A stretch of DNA of 5,991 nucleotides from Actinomycetes bacterium (GTDB lineage: Bacteria > Actinomycetota > Actinomycetes > Propionibacteriales > Nocardioidaceae): contig JAEZKN010000573.1 of assembly GCA_023415395.1 (NCBI GenBank), positions 1-5,991 on the forward strand, given 5' to 3'. The notes beneath the pieces are model-generated. The model was not told the origin of the DNA and made no database searches. It saw only the letters and a program-made list of their open reading frames with translations. Positions 1 through 5,991 of the stretch are shown piece after piece. How positions within the stretch are numbered: the stretch's first letter is position 1; every line of letters begins with the position of its first letter. The position numbers and the translations under genes were made by a program.

Positions 1-51
1 CCGCAAACTAGGGTCAGCGAAGACGCGTGAGATATATGATATTCGGTTCAT
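1..51 (-). CDS. Possible 5' end of the next operon gene (jetD position), partial
   Basis: An ATG at 51-49 overlaps the jetC stop codon (50-48) as ATGA, the same arrangement as the jetA/jetB junction. The frame is open for 17 codons to the window edge and reads MNRISYISRVFADPSLR. In Wadjet operons the gene after jetC is normally jetD, encoding the DUF3322/DUF2220 (Toprim-fold) nuclease subunit that cleaves plasmid DNA, so position argues for jetD. Against this, the peptide does not resemble the JetD N-terminus as I remember it. The codons (ATA, TCA, CGA, TAT) are unlike those of the neighbouring genes, no clear Shine-Dalgarno precedes the ATG, and an open run this short is easily chance. It could equally be a spacer before a jetD lying further left, or the edge of an inserted or replaced segment. 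Confidence 0.3.
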   Translation of the reverse strand, partial: MNRISYISRVFADPSLR

Positions 52-3000
52 TCCACATGCTGATACGCCCGTTCGGCGTCGCTGATCGCGGTGATCCAGG
101 AGCGGTGGGTGGCGCTGTTCTTCGTGATCGCCAGCAGCTCGTCCATGTGCGGCTCGAGGCCGGTGACCTTGTCCAGCGGCACGCCCACGATCAGCTGGAA
201 GCCCAGCCACTTCCAGGCCTGCACCGCCCGACCGGCGAACTCCGAGTAGGCCTTCACGAAGCCCTCGTCGAGGAAGACCGGCGCGAAGCGCGGCCGGGAG
301 CGCATCTCGTCGCCGAGCCGGAAGCGCAGCGCCGAGCCGACGATGAAGGCCACCAGCTCCTGGCTCTCGCCACCGCTCTTCTCCCCCAGCGTCCGGTACG
401 TCGCGCGCAGCTCTCCGGTCAGGTGGTCGTAGCGCTCGGCGCTGATCTCCACGTGCCGGCGTACGTCGAGCAACCGCTCGCGGTCGGTCACGGCGACGGC
501 GGCGTCGCCGGTCTGGCTGGGCTTGCGCAGCTGCTGCATGAACCGGCTGAGCTCGGCGAAGCGCCTCTCGAGCGCCTCCTCGCCCAGGTCGGTCGTGGCG
601 CCCGACGACAGCGCCCGCAGGTCCTTGAGGAAGACCTGCACGTGGGCCGGGGCGAGCCGCCGCAGCCGGATCCGGAGGCGGTCGCGCGAGGCGCCGAACT
701 CCAGGCGGCGCAGGATCGCGTTGATCGGCTCCAGCCGGTCCTCGATCTCCTCGACCGAGGCCGCCATCGCCCCCACGAGCGGGACCAGGTCCTGGCCGCT
801 CCACTCGGTCAGCCGGCGCCGCCACTCCGAGCGGCGCTCGGCCAGGCCCTTGCCGCGGATCTCCTCGAGGATGCGGGCGTAGTCGGGGTAGGAGTCGGCG
901 GTCATGCCGAGGTTCGGCGACTCCCAGTGGAACTTGTAGACCCGGAAGATCGAGACGAGGTCCTCCTCGACCCGCTTGATCTCGGCCTCGGCGTCGCCGA
1001 CGGCGGCCCGGAGCCGCTCGGAGAGCCGCTGCGACGTCTCCGGGAAGCGGTCGAGGTCCTCGGGGTCGGCCGGGGCTGCGGCCGCGGCGAAGTCGGCCGC
1101 GAGCGCCGCCTCCTGCTCCGCGGTGAGCACGACGCGACCGTGGGACTCGATGGCCAGGAGCCGGTCGGCGACGAGGTCCTCGCTGTCGACCAGCTCGGCG
1201 TGCGCCGCGTTCAGGTCGCGCTGGCGCTGCTCGACGCCGTAGCGGGCCCGCCGGCTCGACTCGACGCGCTCCTCGAGGTCGCTGATCTGCGCCTCGAGTG
1301 TCTGCAGCTGGTCGTCGGCGTCGAGGAGCTCGGCGCGCCGCCGCTCGATCTCCGCGATCCGGCGCTCGCTGCCGTCGACGTCGAGGTCGTCGAAGCGGGC
1401 CGTCGCCACCGCGTCGTACGACGCCTTCTGGTGCTCCAGCACGCGGGCGCGCCGGTCGGCCTCCGCCACCTCGGCGGTGATCTCCTCCAGCTGCTGCTCG
1501 AGGCCGGCGATCTCGGCGTCGATCTCGGCGATCGCGTCGGCGTTGGAGAAGCCGATGATGCTGCGGGAGTCGTTGCGGCCGTGGGTGCCGCGGCGTCCGT
1601 TGCGGGTCTGCCCGGCGAGCGTGACCCGGTAGCCCGGGCCGTCGAGGTCCTCAGGGGACCGGACGCACAGCGCGTTGCGCGCCGGGTCGTCCACGTGGGC
1701 CTGCACCCAGCCGCTGAACGGCGAGTCCTGGAAGACGAGCTTGCCCGCGACCCGCTCGGGATCGCCGGGGCCGAGCTGGGGCAGGTCGAGCTCGGCGCCC
1801 TCGAAGGTCAGCCGGCCACGCAGCCGCAGGCCGTCGATGGCGGCCGAGAACACGGCCAGCTTGTCGATCGGCACGAGCATCAGCCGGGCGCTCGCGCCGA
1901 GCACGGTCTCGATCGCCGGCCGCCACGCCGCCTCGTCCGGGGCGACGTCGATCAGCTCGGCGACGAACGGCAGCTCCTCCAGCGCGAGCCCACTGGCCTC
2001 GGCGACCTGCGCGCGCAGCTCGTGCATGCGGGCGGGCACCCGGCCGGCGCGGCTCTCCAGCGAGGCGCGCTCGGTGCGCAGCTCGGCACGGCGCTCGCTG
2101 AGGGGGTACTGGCGGCGCAGCGTCGCGTCGCGCTCGTCGCGGATCCGCTCCTGGTCGCGCTGCCAGCCGGCCAGCCACTGCCGGGCGTGCAGCTGGAGGA
2201 CGGTGAAGGCCTCGGTCGACATCAGCGCCGCCTCGACGTCCGGCGCGTCGGCGTCGGTGGCCTCGATCAGCGGGAGCATCCGCTCCTGCAGCGCGGTACG
2301 CCGGGCGAGCCGGTCCTCGCGCACGACGCGCTCCTGCTCCCGGGACAGCGCGAGCGCCTGCAGCGTGGACCCGCCGGCGGCCCGGTGCGCCTCCTTGGCC
2401 GCCTCGAGCTGGGCGAGGAGCGCGCGCTCCTCCGACGTGGTCGCGCTGAGCTCGGCCGCGGCGGCGGCCCGGTCGGTGCGGTTGGCGGCCACGGCCGCCT
2501 CGATCAGGCGCTGGTGGGTCCGCAGCAGCCACAGCCGGATCGGGGTGTCCCCGGCCAGCGTCACGCCGTAGGAGTCGAGCTCGGCGAGCCGCCGGGCGGC
2601 CACGGTCCGGCGCTCGTGCAGTGCCGTGATCGGCTCCAGGAGCTCGAGCTTCTGCTCCTCGGTGCGCATCGCGGAGTGCGCCATGTCGAGGTCGTCGAAG
2701 TGCTCGATGGCCCGGTCGGCGGCGGCGAAGGTGGAGGGCCGCTCGAGGACCATGTCCTTGTAGAGCTCGTCGACGCTGCGCACCTGGTTGCCGGCCTGGA
2801 TCCGGGCCAGCAGGCGCAGCGCCTTGGCCCCGTCGCCGTTGGCGCCGATGCCCAGCCGCGCGTGCAGGACGGCCGCGAACTCGGCGTACGTGCGGTGCAC
2901 CCGGATGCCGGGGAAGAGCTTCTTGAGCGTGTTGGCGTGGAAGCGCTCGGGGACCGCGACCTCCAGCAGGTCCAGCCCGAGCGCGCCCTCGTGCGTGGCG

Positions 3001-3518
3001 AGCTGCATCTGGACGTCGGCCGACCGGGTGGCCCGCCGCGGCACGTAGTAGGTGCGCAGCGCCGTGAAGCGGCCGCCCTGGTCGTTGACGAAGGTCATCG
3101 CGACCGCACCCCACGTGTCGGCGCCCTTGCCGCGCAGCAGCTGCTCGACCGGGCGGCCGGTGCGGGGGTCGTCGACCACGTCGACCGCCCCGCGCAGGTA
3201 GGAGAGCAGGTTGCGCTGGCCCGCGCCGCGGGCCCGGCCCGCGACCGCGTCGTTGGAGGCGCCGTTGAACTTGGTGTCCGAGGGCATCATCAGCGCCGTG
3301 TAGGCGTCGAGGATGGTGCTCTTGCCGGCGCCCGAGGCGCCGGAGACCATCGTCGCGTCACCGCGCAGCGGCACCGTGGTGAGGCCGCCGAAGCCGCCCC
3401 AGTTGACCAGCTGGAGCAGGGCGGCTCGCCACTGCACGGTGTCGTCGGCCGGCGTCGCGACCTCGCGCCGCTCGAAGAGCCCGTCGGAGGAGACCTGCTC
3501 CACCTCGTCGATCGACAT
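48..3518 (-). CDS. jetC: JetC: SMC/MukB/SbcC-like ATPase of a Wadjet anti-plasmid condensin
   Basis: This 1156-residue protein is the motor subunit of the complex. By family knowledge it dimerises, binds DNA and uses ATP to extrude loops of plasmid DNA in the cytoplasm. The Walker A motif GASGAGKST is at residues 60-68. A long charged coiled-coil arm covers about 285-510, a globular hinge about 510-655, and a returning coiled coil about 660-800. The C-terminal half-head carries the ABC signature SGGES at 1048-1052 and a Walker B of SbcC type, PVFLDEGF, with D1084 and E1085. The single cysteine (C618) rules out a CxxC zinc hook, separating it from Rad50/SbcC and fitting the MukB/JetC group. 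Length fits JetC proteins. The ATG at 3518 is preferred over longer in-frame options because a GAGGAG lies 8 nt upstream and it sits 2 nt after the jetB stop. The last codons (TAT, CAT, GAA) look less GC-biased than the rest. A near-full-length antisense frame is a GC artefact. Confidence 0.94.
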   Translation of the reverse strand: MSIDEVEQVSSDGLFERREVATPADDTVQWRAALLQLVNWGGFGGLTTVPLRGDATMVSGASGAGKSTILDAYTALMMPSDTKFNGASNDAVAGRARGAGQRNLLSYLRGAVDVVDDPRTGRPVEQLLRGKGADTWGAVAMTFVNDQGGRFTALRTYYVPRRATRSADVQMQLATHEGALGLDLLEVAVPERFHANTLKKLFPGIRVHRTYAEFAAVLHARLGIGANGDGAKALRLLARIQAGNQVRSVDELYKDMVLERPSTFAAADRAIEHFDDLDMAHSAMRTEEQKLELLEPITALHERRTVAARRLAELDSYGVTLAGDTPIRLWLLRTHQRLIEAAVAANRTDRAAAAAELSATTSEERALLAQLEAAKEAHRAAGGSTLQALALSREQERVVREDRLARRTALQERMLPLIEATDADAPDVEAALMSTEAFTVLQLHARQWLAGWQRDQERIRDERDATLRRQYPLSERRAELRTERASLESRAGRVPARMHELRAQVAEASGLALEELPFVAELIDVAPDEAAWRPAIETVLGASARLMLVPIDKLAVFSAAIDGLRLRGRLTFEGAELDLPQLGPGDPERVAGKLVFQDSPFSGWVQAHVDDPARNALCVRSPEDLDGPGYRVTLAGQTRNGRRGTHGRNDSRSIIGFSNADAIAEIDAEIAGLEQQLEEITAEVAEADRRARVLEHQKASYDAVATARFDDLDVDGSERRIAEIERRRAELLDADDQLQTLEAQISDLEERVESSRRARYGVEQRQRDLNAAHAELVDSEDLVADRLLAIESHGRVVLTAEQEAALAADFAAAAAPADPEDLDRFPETSQRLSERLRAAVGDAEAEIKRVEEDLVSIFRVYKFHWESPNLGMTADSYPDYARILEEIRGKGLAERRSEWRRRLTEWSGQDLVPLVGAMAASVEEIEDRLEPINAILRRLEFGASRDRLRIRLRRLAPAHVQVFLKDLRALSSGATTDLGEEALERRFAELSRFMQQLRKPSQTGDAAVAVTDRERLLDVRRHVEISAERYDHLTGELRATYRTLGEKSGGESQELVAFIVGSALRFRLGDEMRSRPRFAPVFLDEGFVKAYSEFAGRAVQAWKWLGFQLIVGVPLDKVTGLEPHMDELLAITKNSATHRSWITAISDAERAYQHVE

Positions 3519-3520
3519 GC

Positions 3521-4279
3521 TCAGCGCTCCTCGGTCAGGTCGCGGTCGGAGTCCGCGGTCTCGTCGAACAGGTCGGCCTCGTCCGCCGGCTCCTCGTCGC
3601 CGCGGTTGGCGCTCTGCAGGGCCTCGAGCAGCTCGCGGAGCAGCTCGAGCGGGATCAGCGGCTCGACCGCCTCGCTGATCTCGAACCTGTCCTCCACGCC
3701 GGAGTCGATGAGCAGGCCGGCCTTGACGACGGTGGCCACGGCGTTGCGGGCGCGCTTCTCGTCGCCCGCGACGTCGGTCGCGTGCAACGGCCGGAAGCTC
3801 GCGACGTAGTCGACGATGTCCTCGCGGTCGATGAAGACCCGGGCGTCTCCCCCGGCCTGCCCGGCCCGCAGCCGGTCCCGCAGGTGGACGAGCACCAGGG
3901 TCTCCTCGCGCGACCACGCGGCGTCGTAGAGCAGGGTCGGGAAGCGGGCGCCCGTCTCCGGGACGGCCTGGCGCTTCCAGGCGACCTCGCGGTCGCGGTC
4001 GACCTGGAGGTCGAGGAAGACGTCGTTGAGCCGCGAGCGCAGGAGGCGCTCGTGCTCGACGAGCACGCGCCAGTCGCGCGGGTGGGTGCGCGCGCTGATG
4101 AAGCGCTGCTTGAGCAGCGTGACCAGGGCGTGACGCTGGGCGTGCTCCAGGCCACCCTCGTCGCCCTCGAAGAGCGACACCGAGCGCTCGTCGGGGAGCT
4201 CCTCGAGGTCGGCCTCGGGCTCGGTGTCGGTGTCGGGCTCGAGGTGGGGCTCGGTGTCGAGGTCGGTGTCGGTGGTCAT
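3521..4279 (-). CDS. jetB: JetB: DUF4194-type KITE subunit of a Wadjet condensin
   Basis: This 252-residue protein corresponds to the MukE/MksE-like KITE subunit, which by family knowledge binds the JetA kleisin and helps clamp DNA on the JetC heads. The folded part, about residues 45-222, looks like tandem winged-helix domains. It includes HALVTLLKQRFISARTHPRDW (50-70), a WxxR..R-rich helix, DVFLDLQVDRDREVAW (86-101) and VFIDREDIVDYVASF (148-162), a pattern I associate with DUF4194. Both ends are strongly acidic: 14 of the first 31 residues and 13 of the last 25 are Asp or Glu. The N-terminal tail is built from Asp-Thr-Asp/Glu repeats and is probably disordered. The ATG at 4279 overlaps the jetA stop as ATGA and has a GGAG 8 nt upstream. 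jetC begins 2 nt after its stop. The assignment rests on size, pattern and position between jetA and jetC. Confidence 0.9.
   Translation of the reverse strand: MTTDTDLDTEPHLEPDTDTEPEADLEELPDERSVSLFEGDEGGLEHAQRHALVTLLKQRFISARTHPRDWRVLVEHERLLRSRLNDVFLDLQVDRDREVAWKRQAVPETGARFPTLLYDAAWSREETLVLVHLRDRLRAGQAGGDARVFIDREDIVDYVASFRPLHATDVAGDEKRARNAVATVVKAGLLIDSGVEDRFEISEAVEPLIPLELLRELLEALQSANRGDEEPADEADLFDETADSDRDLTEER
3527..3532 (-). promoter_or_regulatory. Ribosome binding site of jetC
   Basis: GAGGAG is read on the minus strand 8 nt before the jetC ATG and lies inside the last codons of jetB (Glu-Glu-Arg). It decides the jetC start over the much longer upstream extension of the same frame, which would run back across jetB. 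Its location supports coupled translation of jetB and jetC. Confidence 0.75.
4221..4270 (-). repeat. Four-copy GACACCGA microrepeat in the 5' end of jetB
   Basis: On the minus strand GACACCGA occurs four times, at plus-strand positions 4221-4228, 4227-4234 (overlapping the first), 4251-4258 and 4263-4270. All copies are in frame and encode Asp-Thr-Asp or Asp-Thr-Glu within the acidic tail of JetB. It is a low-complexity stretch that could change length by slippage without breaking the frame if whole codons are gained or lost. Confidence 0.7.
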
Positions 4280-5766
4280 GCGGGGGTCTCCGTCTGGGAC
4301 AGGTCCGGGTCGGGCAGCGGCGTGCGGGGGACGGCGAAGGTCCGCCGGGACCCGTCCGGGCGGACGGCGGCGAACTGCTCGAGGGTCTCCTCCGGGTGCC
4401 AGCCGTGGTCGGCGGCGAGGTGCAGGAGGCCGAAGATCTCCACCGGGCGCCGCAGGGAGGGCTCCAGCTCGTCGAAGAGCTCCCCGAGCGAGGCGACCGG
4501 GAGGGCCGAGTCCAGAGCGGCGTCGAGGCGTTCGCGCAGCGACGCCAGCTTGGGGCCGCCCTGGGCGAGGAGCTCGGCGAACGAGACCGGCGGAGCGTCG
4601 TCGGGGTCGGCGCTGACGATGCGGTCGGGCAGCACGTCGTCGGCGGGGTCGTAGAAGCGCTCGCGCAGGTGCTCGACGCCGGTGCGTGCCGGCAGCAGCG
4701 GGACGTCGTGGGTGGCGCGGGGCCCGGTGGCGGCCATCCAGGTCATCAGCTCGGACTCCACCTGGCGCAGGGTCTGCTCGAGCTCCCGGTCGCGCGCGGC
4801 GTCGTGGGAGACGATGTACTCCTTGAGCGTCGCCGTGACGCGGGACCGCTGGGCCAGCACCCGGTCCAGGCCGTCGCGGACCAGGCGCACGGTCCCCCGC
4901 AGCTCGGCCCGGTCGGCGTCGCTGAGGATCCCGTCGGAGAGCGGGTGGTCGAGCAGCGCCGCGAGGTCGTCGCGCAGCTGGGTGACCAGGGCGTCGTCGC
5001 GCAGGAGCGCGAAGGCGCCCTCGAAGGCGCGACCCTCGTGGGTGGCGGTCATCAGGGCGTCGGCGCGGGCGAGGTAGTCGTCGATGACCTCGCCGGCCGG
5101 GCGGTCCTCGGCCCGGAACGCCGCCAGGATCTCGGTGCGGATCGTCGCGAACCGCTCCTCGACGGGGGCGAAGTCGCTCGGCAGGGCGGAGATCAGGGAC
5201 AGCAGCTCGGTGAAGCCCTCGAGCATGTAGTCCTCGGTCGCGCTCACCAGCTCGGCGCCGTCGACGAGGCGGTCCCGCTCGGCCTGGAGCCGGGCGATCT
5301 CCTCGTTGAGGAGCGTCACCCGGGACGAGCGGTCCGGGTTGGCCTCGGCGTTGAAGCGCCGGACCGTGCCCAGGATGGTCGCGATCCGGTGCTCGCTGAG
5401 CGTCGCCCGGTCGCGCGCCAGGTTCTTCACCAGCTCCAGTGCCTGCTGGGCGTGGGAGGTCAGGACGTAGACCTCGTGCCCGGCCTCGTCCAGCGACCGC
5501 ACCAGCCACTGGCCGCGCATCCACCGCTGGCACAGCTCCCGCCCGGTGCCGGCCGGGACGTCCTGCTCACCCGCCTGCCGGATCGCCGCGACGTGCTCCT
5601 CGACCTGGGCGTGGAGCCGGGCGGTCGGGATGGGCTTGTTGTTGCGGCCGAACGCGGCCCGGAAGATCGTGATCACCACCGGGGCCTGGCGCTGGTGCAG
5701 CAGGGTCAGCGTGGGCTGGGCGAAGGCGCCCTTCACGCGGGCGAGCTCGCCCGAGATCTCGCTCAC
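4276..5766 (-). CDS. jetA: JetA: DUF3375-type kleisin subunit of a Wadjet condensin
   Basis: This 496-residue protein is the kleisin-like (MukF/MksF-related) subunit, which by family knowledge bridges the JetC heads and dimerises to join two motor units. The N-terminal ~115 residues look like winged-helix segments, including ITIFRAAFGRNNKPIPTARL (32-51), WLVRSLDEAGHEVYVLTSHA (87-106) and an alanine/leucine helix after it. Residues ~120-170 carry the RATLSEHRIATILGTVRRF segment and a short coiled coil (LNEEIARLQAERDRLVDG, 153-170) typical of DUF3375. A helical middle follows to about 345. The C-terminal region has RRPVEIFGLLHLAADHGW (439-456), a winged-helix-like end expected to contact a JetC head. 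No catalytic motif is seen, as expected. Length fits the family. The GTG at 5766 is chosen because purine-rich RBS sequence precedes it and the homologous-looking part starts there; the 26 residues upstream are basic and unconvincing. It is the first gene of the operon. Confidence 0.9.
   Translation of the reverse strand: MSEISGELARVKGAFAQPTLTLLHQRQAPVVITIFRAAFGRNNKPIPTARLHAQVEEHVAAIRQAGEQDVPAGTGRELCQRWMRGQWLVRSLDEAGHEVYVLTSHAQQALELVKNLARDRATLSEHRIATILGTVRRFNAEANPDRSSRVTLLNEEIARLQAERDRLVDGAELVSATEDYMLEGFTELLSLISALPSDFAPVEERFATIRTEILAAFRAEDRPAGEVIDDYLARADALMTATHEGRAFEGAFALLRDDALVTQLRDDLAALLDHPLSDGILSDADRAELRGTVRLVRDGLDRVLAQRSRVTATLKEYIVSHDAARDRELEQTLRQVESELMTWMAATGPRATHDVPLLPARTGVEHLRERFYDPADDVLPDRIVSADPDDAPPVSFAELLAQGGPKLASLRERLDAALDSALPVASLGELFDELEPSLRRPVEIFGLLHLAADHGWHPEETLEQFAAVRPDGSRRTFAVPRTPLPDPDLSQTETPA
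4288..4291 (-). promoter_or_regulatory. Ribosome binding site of jetB
   Basis: GGAG is read on the minus strand 8 nt before the jetB ATG and lies within the final codons of jetA. It is short, but with the ATGA overlap it supports the chosen start at 4279 and reinitiation by ribosomes finishing jetA. Confidence 0.55.
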
Positions 5767-5770
5767 TGCA

Positions 5771-5783
5771 CTCCCCCGCTCCT
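5771..5783 (-). promoter_or_regulatory. Purine-rich ribosome binding region of jetA
   Basis: The minus strand reads AGGAGCGGGGGAG here. The near element GGGAG leaves only 4 nt to the GTG, while AGGAG leaves 12 nt, so neither spacing is ideal. Together they still make the GTG at 5766 the best start in the region. No in-frame ATG with a good site is seen between this point and 5844. Confidence 0.5.
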
Positions 5784-5857
5784 GCTCACCGATCGTCTGC
5801 GGCGGCAAGCATCGCAAACGCCGCCGACGGGTCGACGCCCGCACCCGGGGTGAGCCC

Positions 5858-5882
5858 GTGGGCGGCGCCTCGGCTCGCCCAC
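5858..5882. repeat. Inverted repeat in the jetA leader
   Basis: GTGGGCG (5858-5864) and CGCCCAC (5876-5882) form a perfect 7-bp stem with an 11-nt loop, about 90-115 nt upstream of the jetA start. It could be a leader hairpin or an operator. It has no T-run on either strand, so it is not a standard terminator. At this GC content such arms also arise by chance. Confidence 0.35.
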
Positions 5883-5942
5883 CGACGCGACCTGGCCGAG
5901 ACGCCGCCCCCGTCGAGCGCCGCCCGCAGCTGTAACGCGGGC

Positions 5943-5983
5943 TTGGGGCATAATGTGAACCCCGTGGGAAAGGGGGGCCCCAA
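5943..5983. repeat. Inverted repeat around the divergent start
   Basis: TTGGGGC (5943-5949) and GCCCCAA (5977-5983) are perfect 7-bp inverted arms flanking 27 nt that contain the putative plus-strand -10 element and GTG start. The right arm lies in the palindrome GGGGCCCC (5974-5981). The placement would suit an operator for a repressor controlling the divergent gene, but this is inference from geometry alone. Confidence 0.35.
5951..5956 (+). promoter_or_regulatory. Possible -10 element of a leaderless divergent promoter
   Basis: TAATGT fits the actinobacterial TANNNT -10 pattern and ends 7 nt before the GTG at 5964. That distance would place transcription start on or next to the start codon, as in leaderless mRNAs common in Actinobacteria. 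The surrounding 200 nt contain only one other TA step, so the motif stands out. No recognisable -35 is present. Confidence 0.4.
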
Positions 5984-5991
5984 AGACCAAC
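5964..5991 (+). CDS. Possible start of a divergent gene, partial
   Basis: From GTG 5964 the plus strand reads MGKGGPKDQ and continues past the window edge. An in-frame GTG at 5955 is an alternative start. No Shine-Dalgarno precedes it, which is acceptable if the mRNA is leaderless from the TAATGT element. Nine codons are too few to recognise a family, and the frame may be chance. If real, it is transcribed away from the jet operon and shares its upstream region. Confidence 0.3.

Larger units (their letters stand above)
5767..5963. other. Upstream region of the jetA operon between divergent starts
   Basis: About 200 nt separate the jetA start from the putative plus-strand start at 5964. All three minus-strand frames stay open, which is common at this GC content. 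One ends as GTGA overlapping the jetA start, but its predicted peptide is an Arg/Gly-rich shadow. I see no convincing minus-strand -35/-10 pair. The only AT-containing motif, CATTAT at 5955-5950, lacks a good -35 at the usual distance, so the jetA promoter may lie here unrecognised or beyond the right edge. Confidence 0.4.

Noticed and set aside
1..47. Transcription terminator after jetC
   Set aside because: The segment is AT-rich but has no GC-rich stem followed by a T-run on the minus strand, so no terminator can be supported.
1651..3114. A 487-codon minus-strand frame inside jetC
   Set aside because: It is an out-of-frame translation of jetC made mostly of Arg, Ala, Gly and Pro, with no motifs and no independent start signal.
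27..3809. A 1260-codon open frame on the plus strand
   Set aside because: It is antisense to jetC. Its translation is low-complexity, rich in Leu, Gly, Arg, Val and Gln, without recognisable domains. It results from G/C-ending codons removing stops in the complementary frame.
3519..3917. Upstream extension of the jetC frame by 133 codons
   Set aside because: It overlaps most of jetB out of frame and is Arg/Gly/Ala/Pro-rich. The ATG at 3518 has a good ribosome binding site and immediate spacing to the jetB stop.
4396..5853. A 485-codon open frame on the plus strand
   Set aside because: It is antisense to jetA with the same shadow composition (Gly, Val, Gln, Leu, His). The jetA frame has clear family character instead.
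5854..5863. GCCC-GT-GGGC mini-palindrome in the jetA leader
   Set aside because: A 4-bp stem with a 2-nt gap is expected by chance in sequence this GC-rich, and it has no terminator tail.
5763..5990. A 75-codon minus-strand frame ending as GTGA on the jetA start
   Set aside because: The overlap is tempting, but the peptide is an Arg/Gly-rich shadow. From its internal ATG about 17 of 61 codons end in A or T, noticeably more than in the jet genes.

Overview
The window is very GC-rich (roughly 70% by eye, with third codon positions almost always G or C in the genes). Together with a GTG start, a TANNNT-type -10 element and the character of the proteins, this points to a high-GC actinobacterium. 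The genus cannot be fixed from this sequence.

Nearly the whole window is one operon on the minus strand, read from right to left. Its genes are jetA (4276-5766, DUF3375-type kleisin subunit), jetB (3521-4279, DUF4194-type KITE subunit) and jetC (48-3518, SMC/MukB/SbcC-like ATPase). The order, sizes and motifs are those of a Wadjet (JetABCD / EptABCD / MksBEFG-like) anti-plasmid condensin, most like type I. jetA and jetB overlap by 4 nt (ATGA), and jetB and jetC are separated by 2 nt, so the three are almost certainly co-transcribed and translationally coupled. By family knowledge, JetA, JetB and JetC form an ATP-driven DNA loop-extruding complex that senses small circular DNA. The fourth subunit, the Toprim-type nuclease JetD, makes the cut.

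The left edge (1-51) is where jetD should begin. An ATG there overlaps the jetC stop in the same ATGA arrangement, and its frame stays open to the edge. However, the sequence suddenly becomes AT-rich with codons unlike the rest of the operon, and no ribosome binding site is obvious. Whether jetD is present, replaced or lost cannot be decided from this window.

The right edge (5767-5991) holds the jetA leader and, on the plus strand, a plausible leaderless promoter and start of a divergent gene (5964 onward), set in GC-rich inverted repeats. No RNA genes, insertion sequences or CRISPR arrays were seen.
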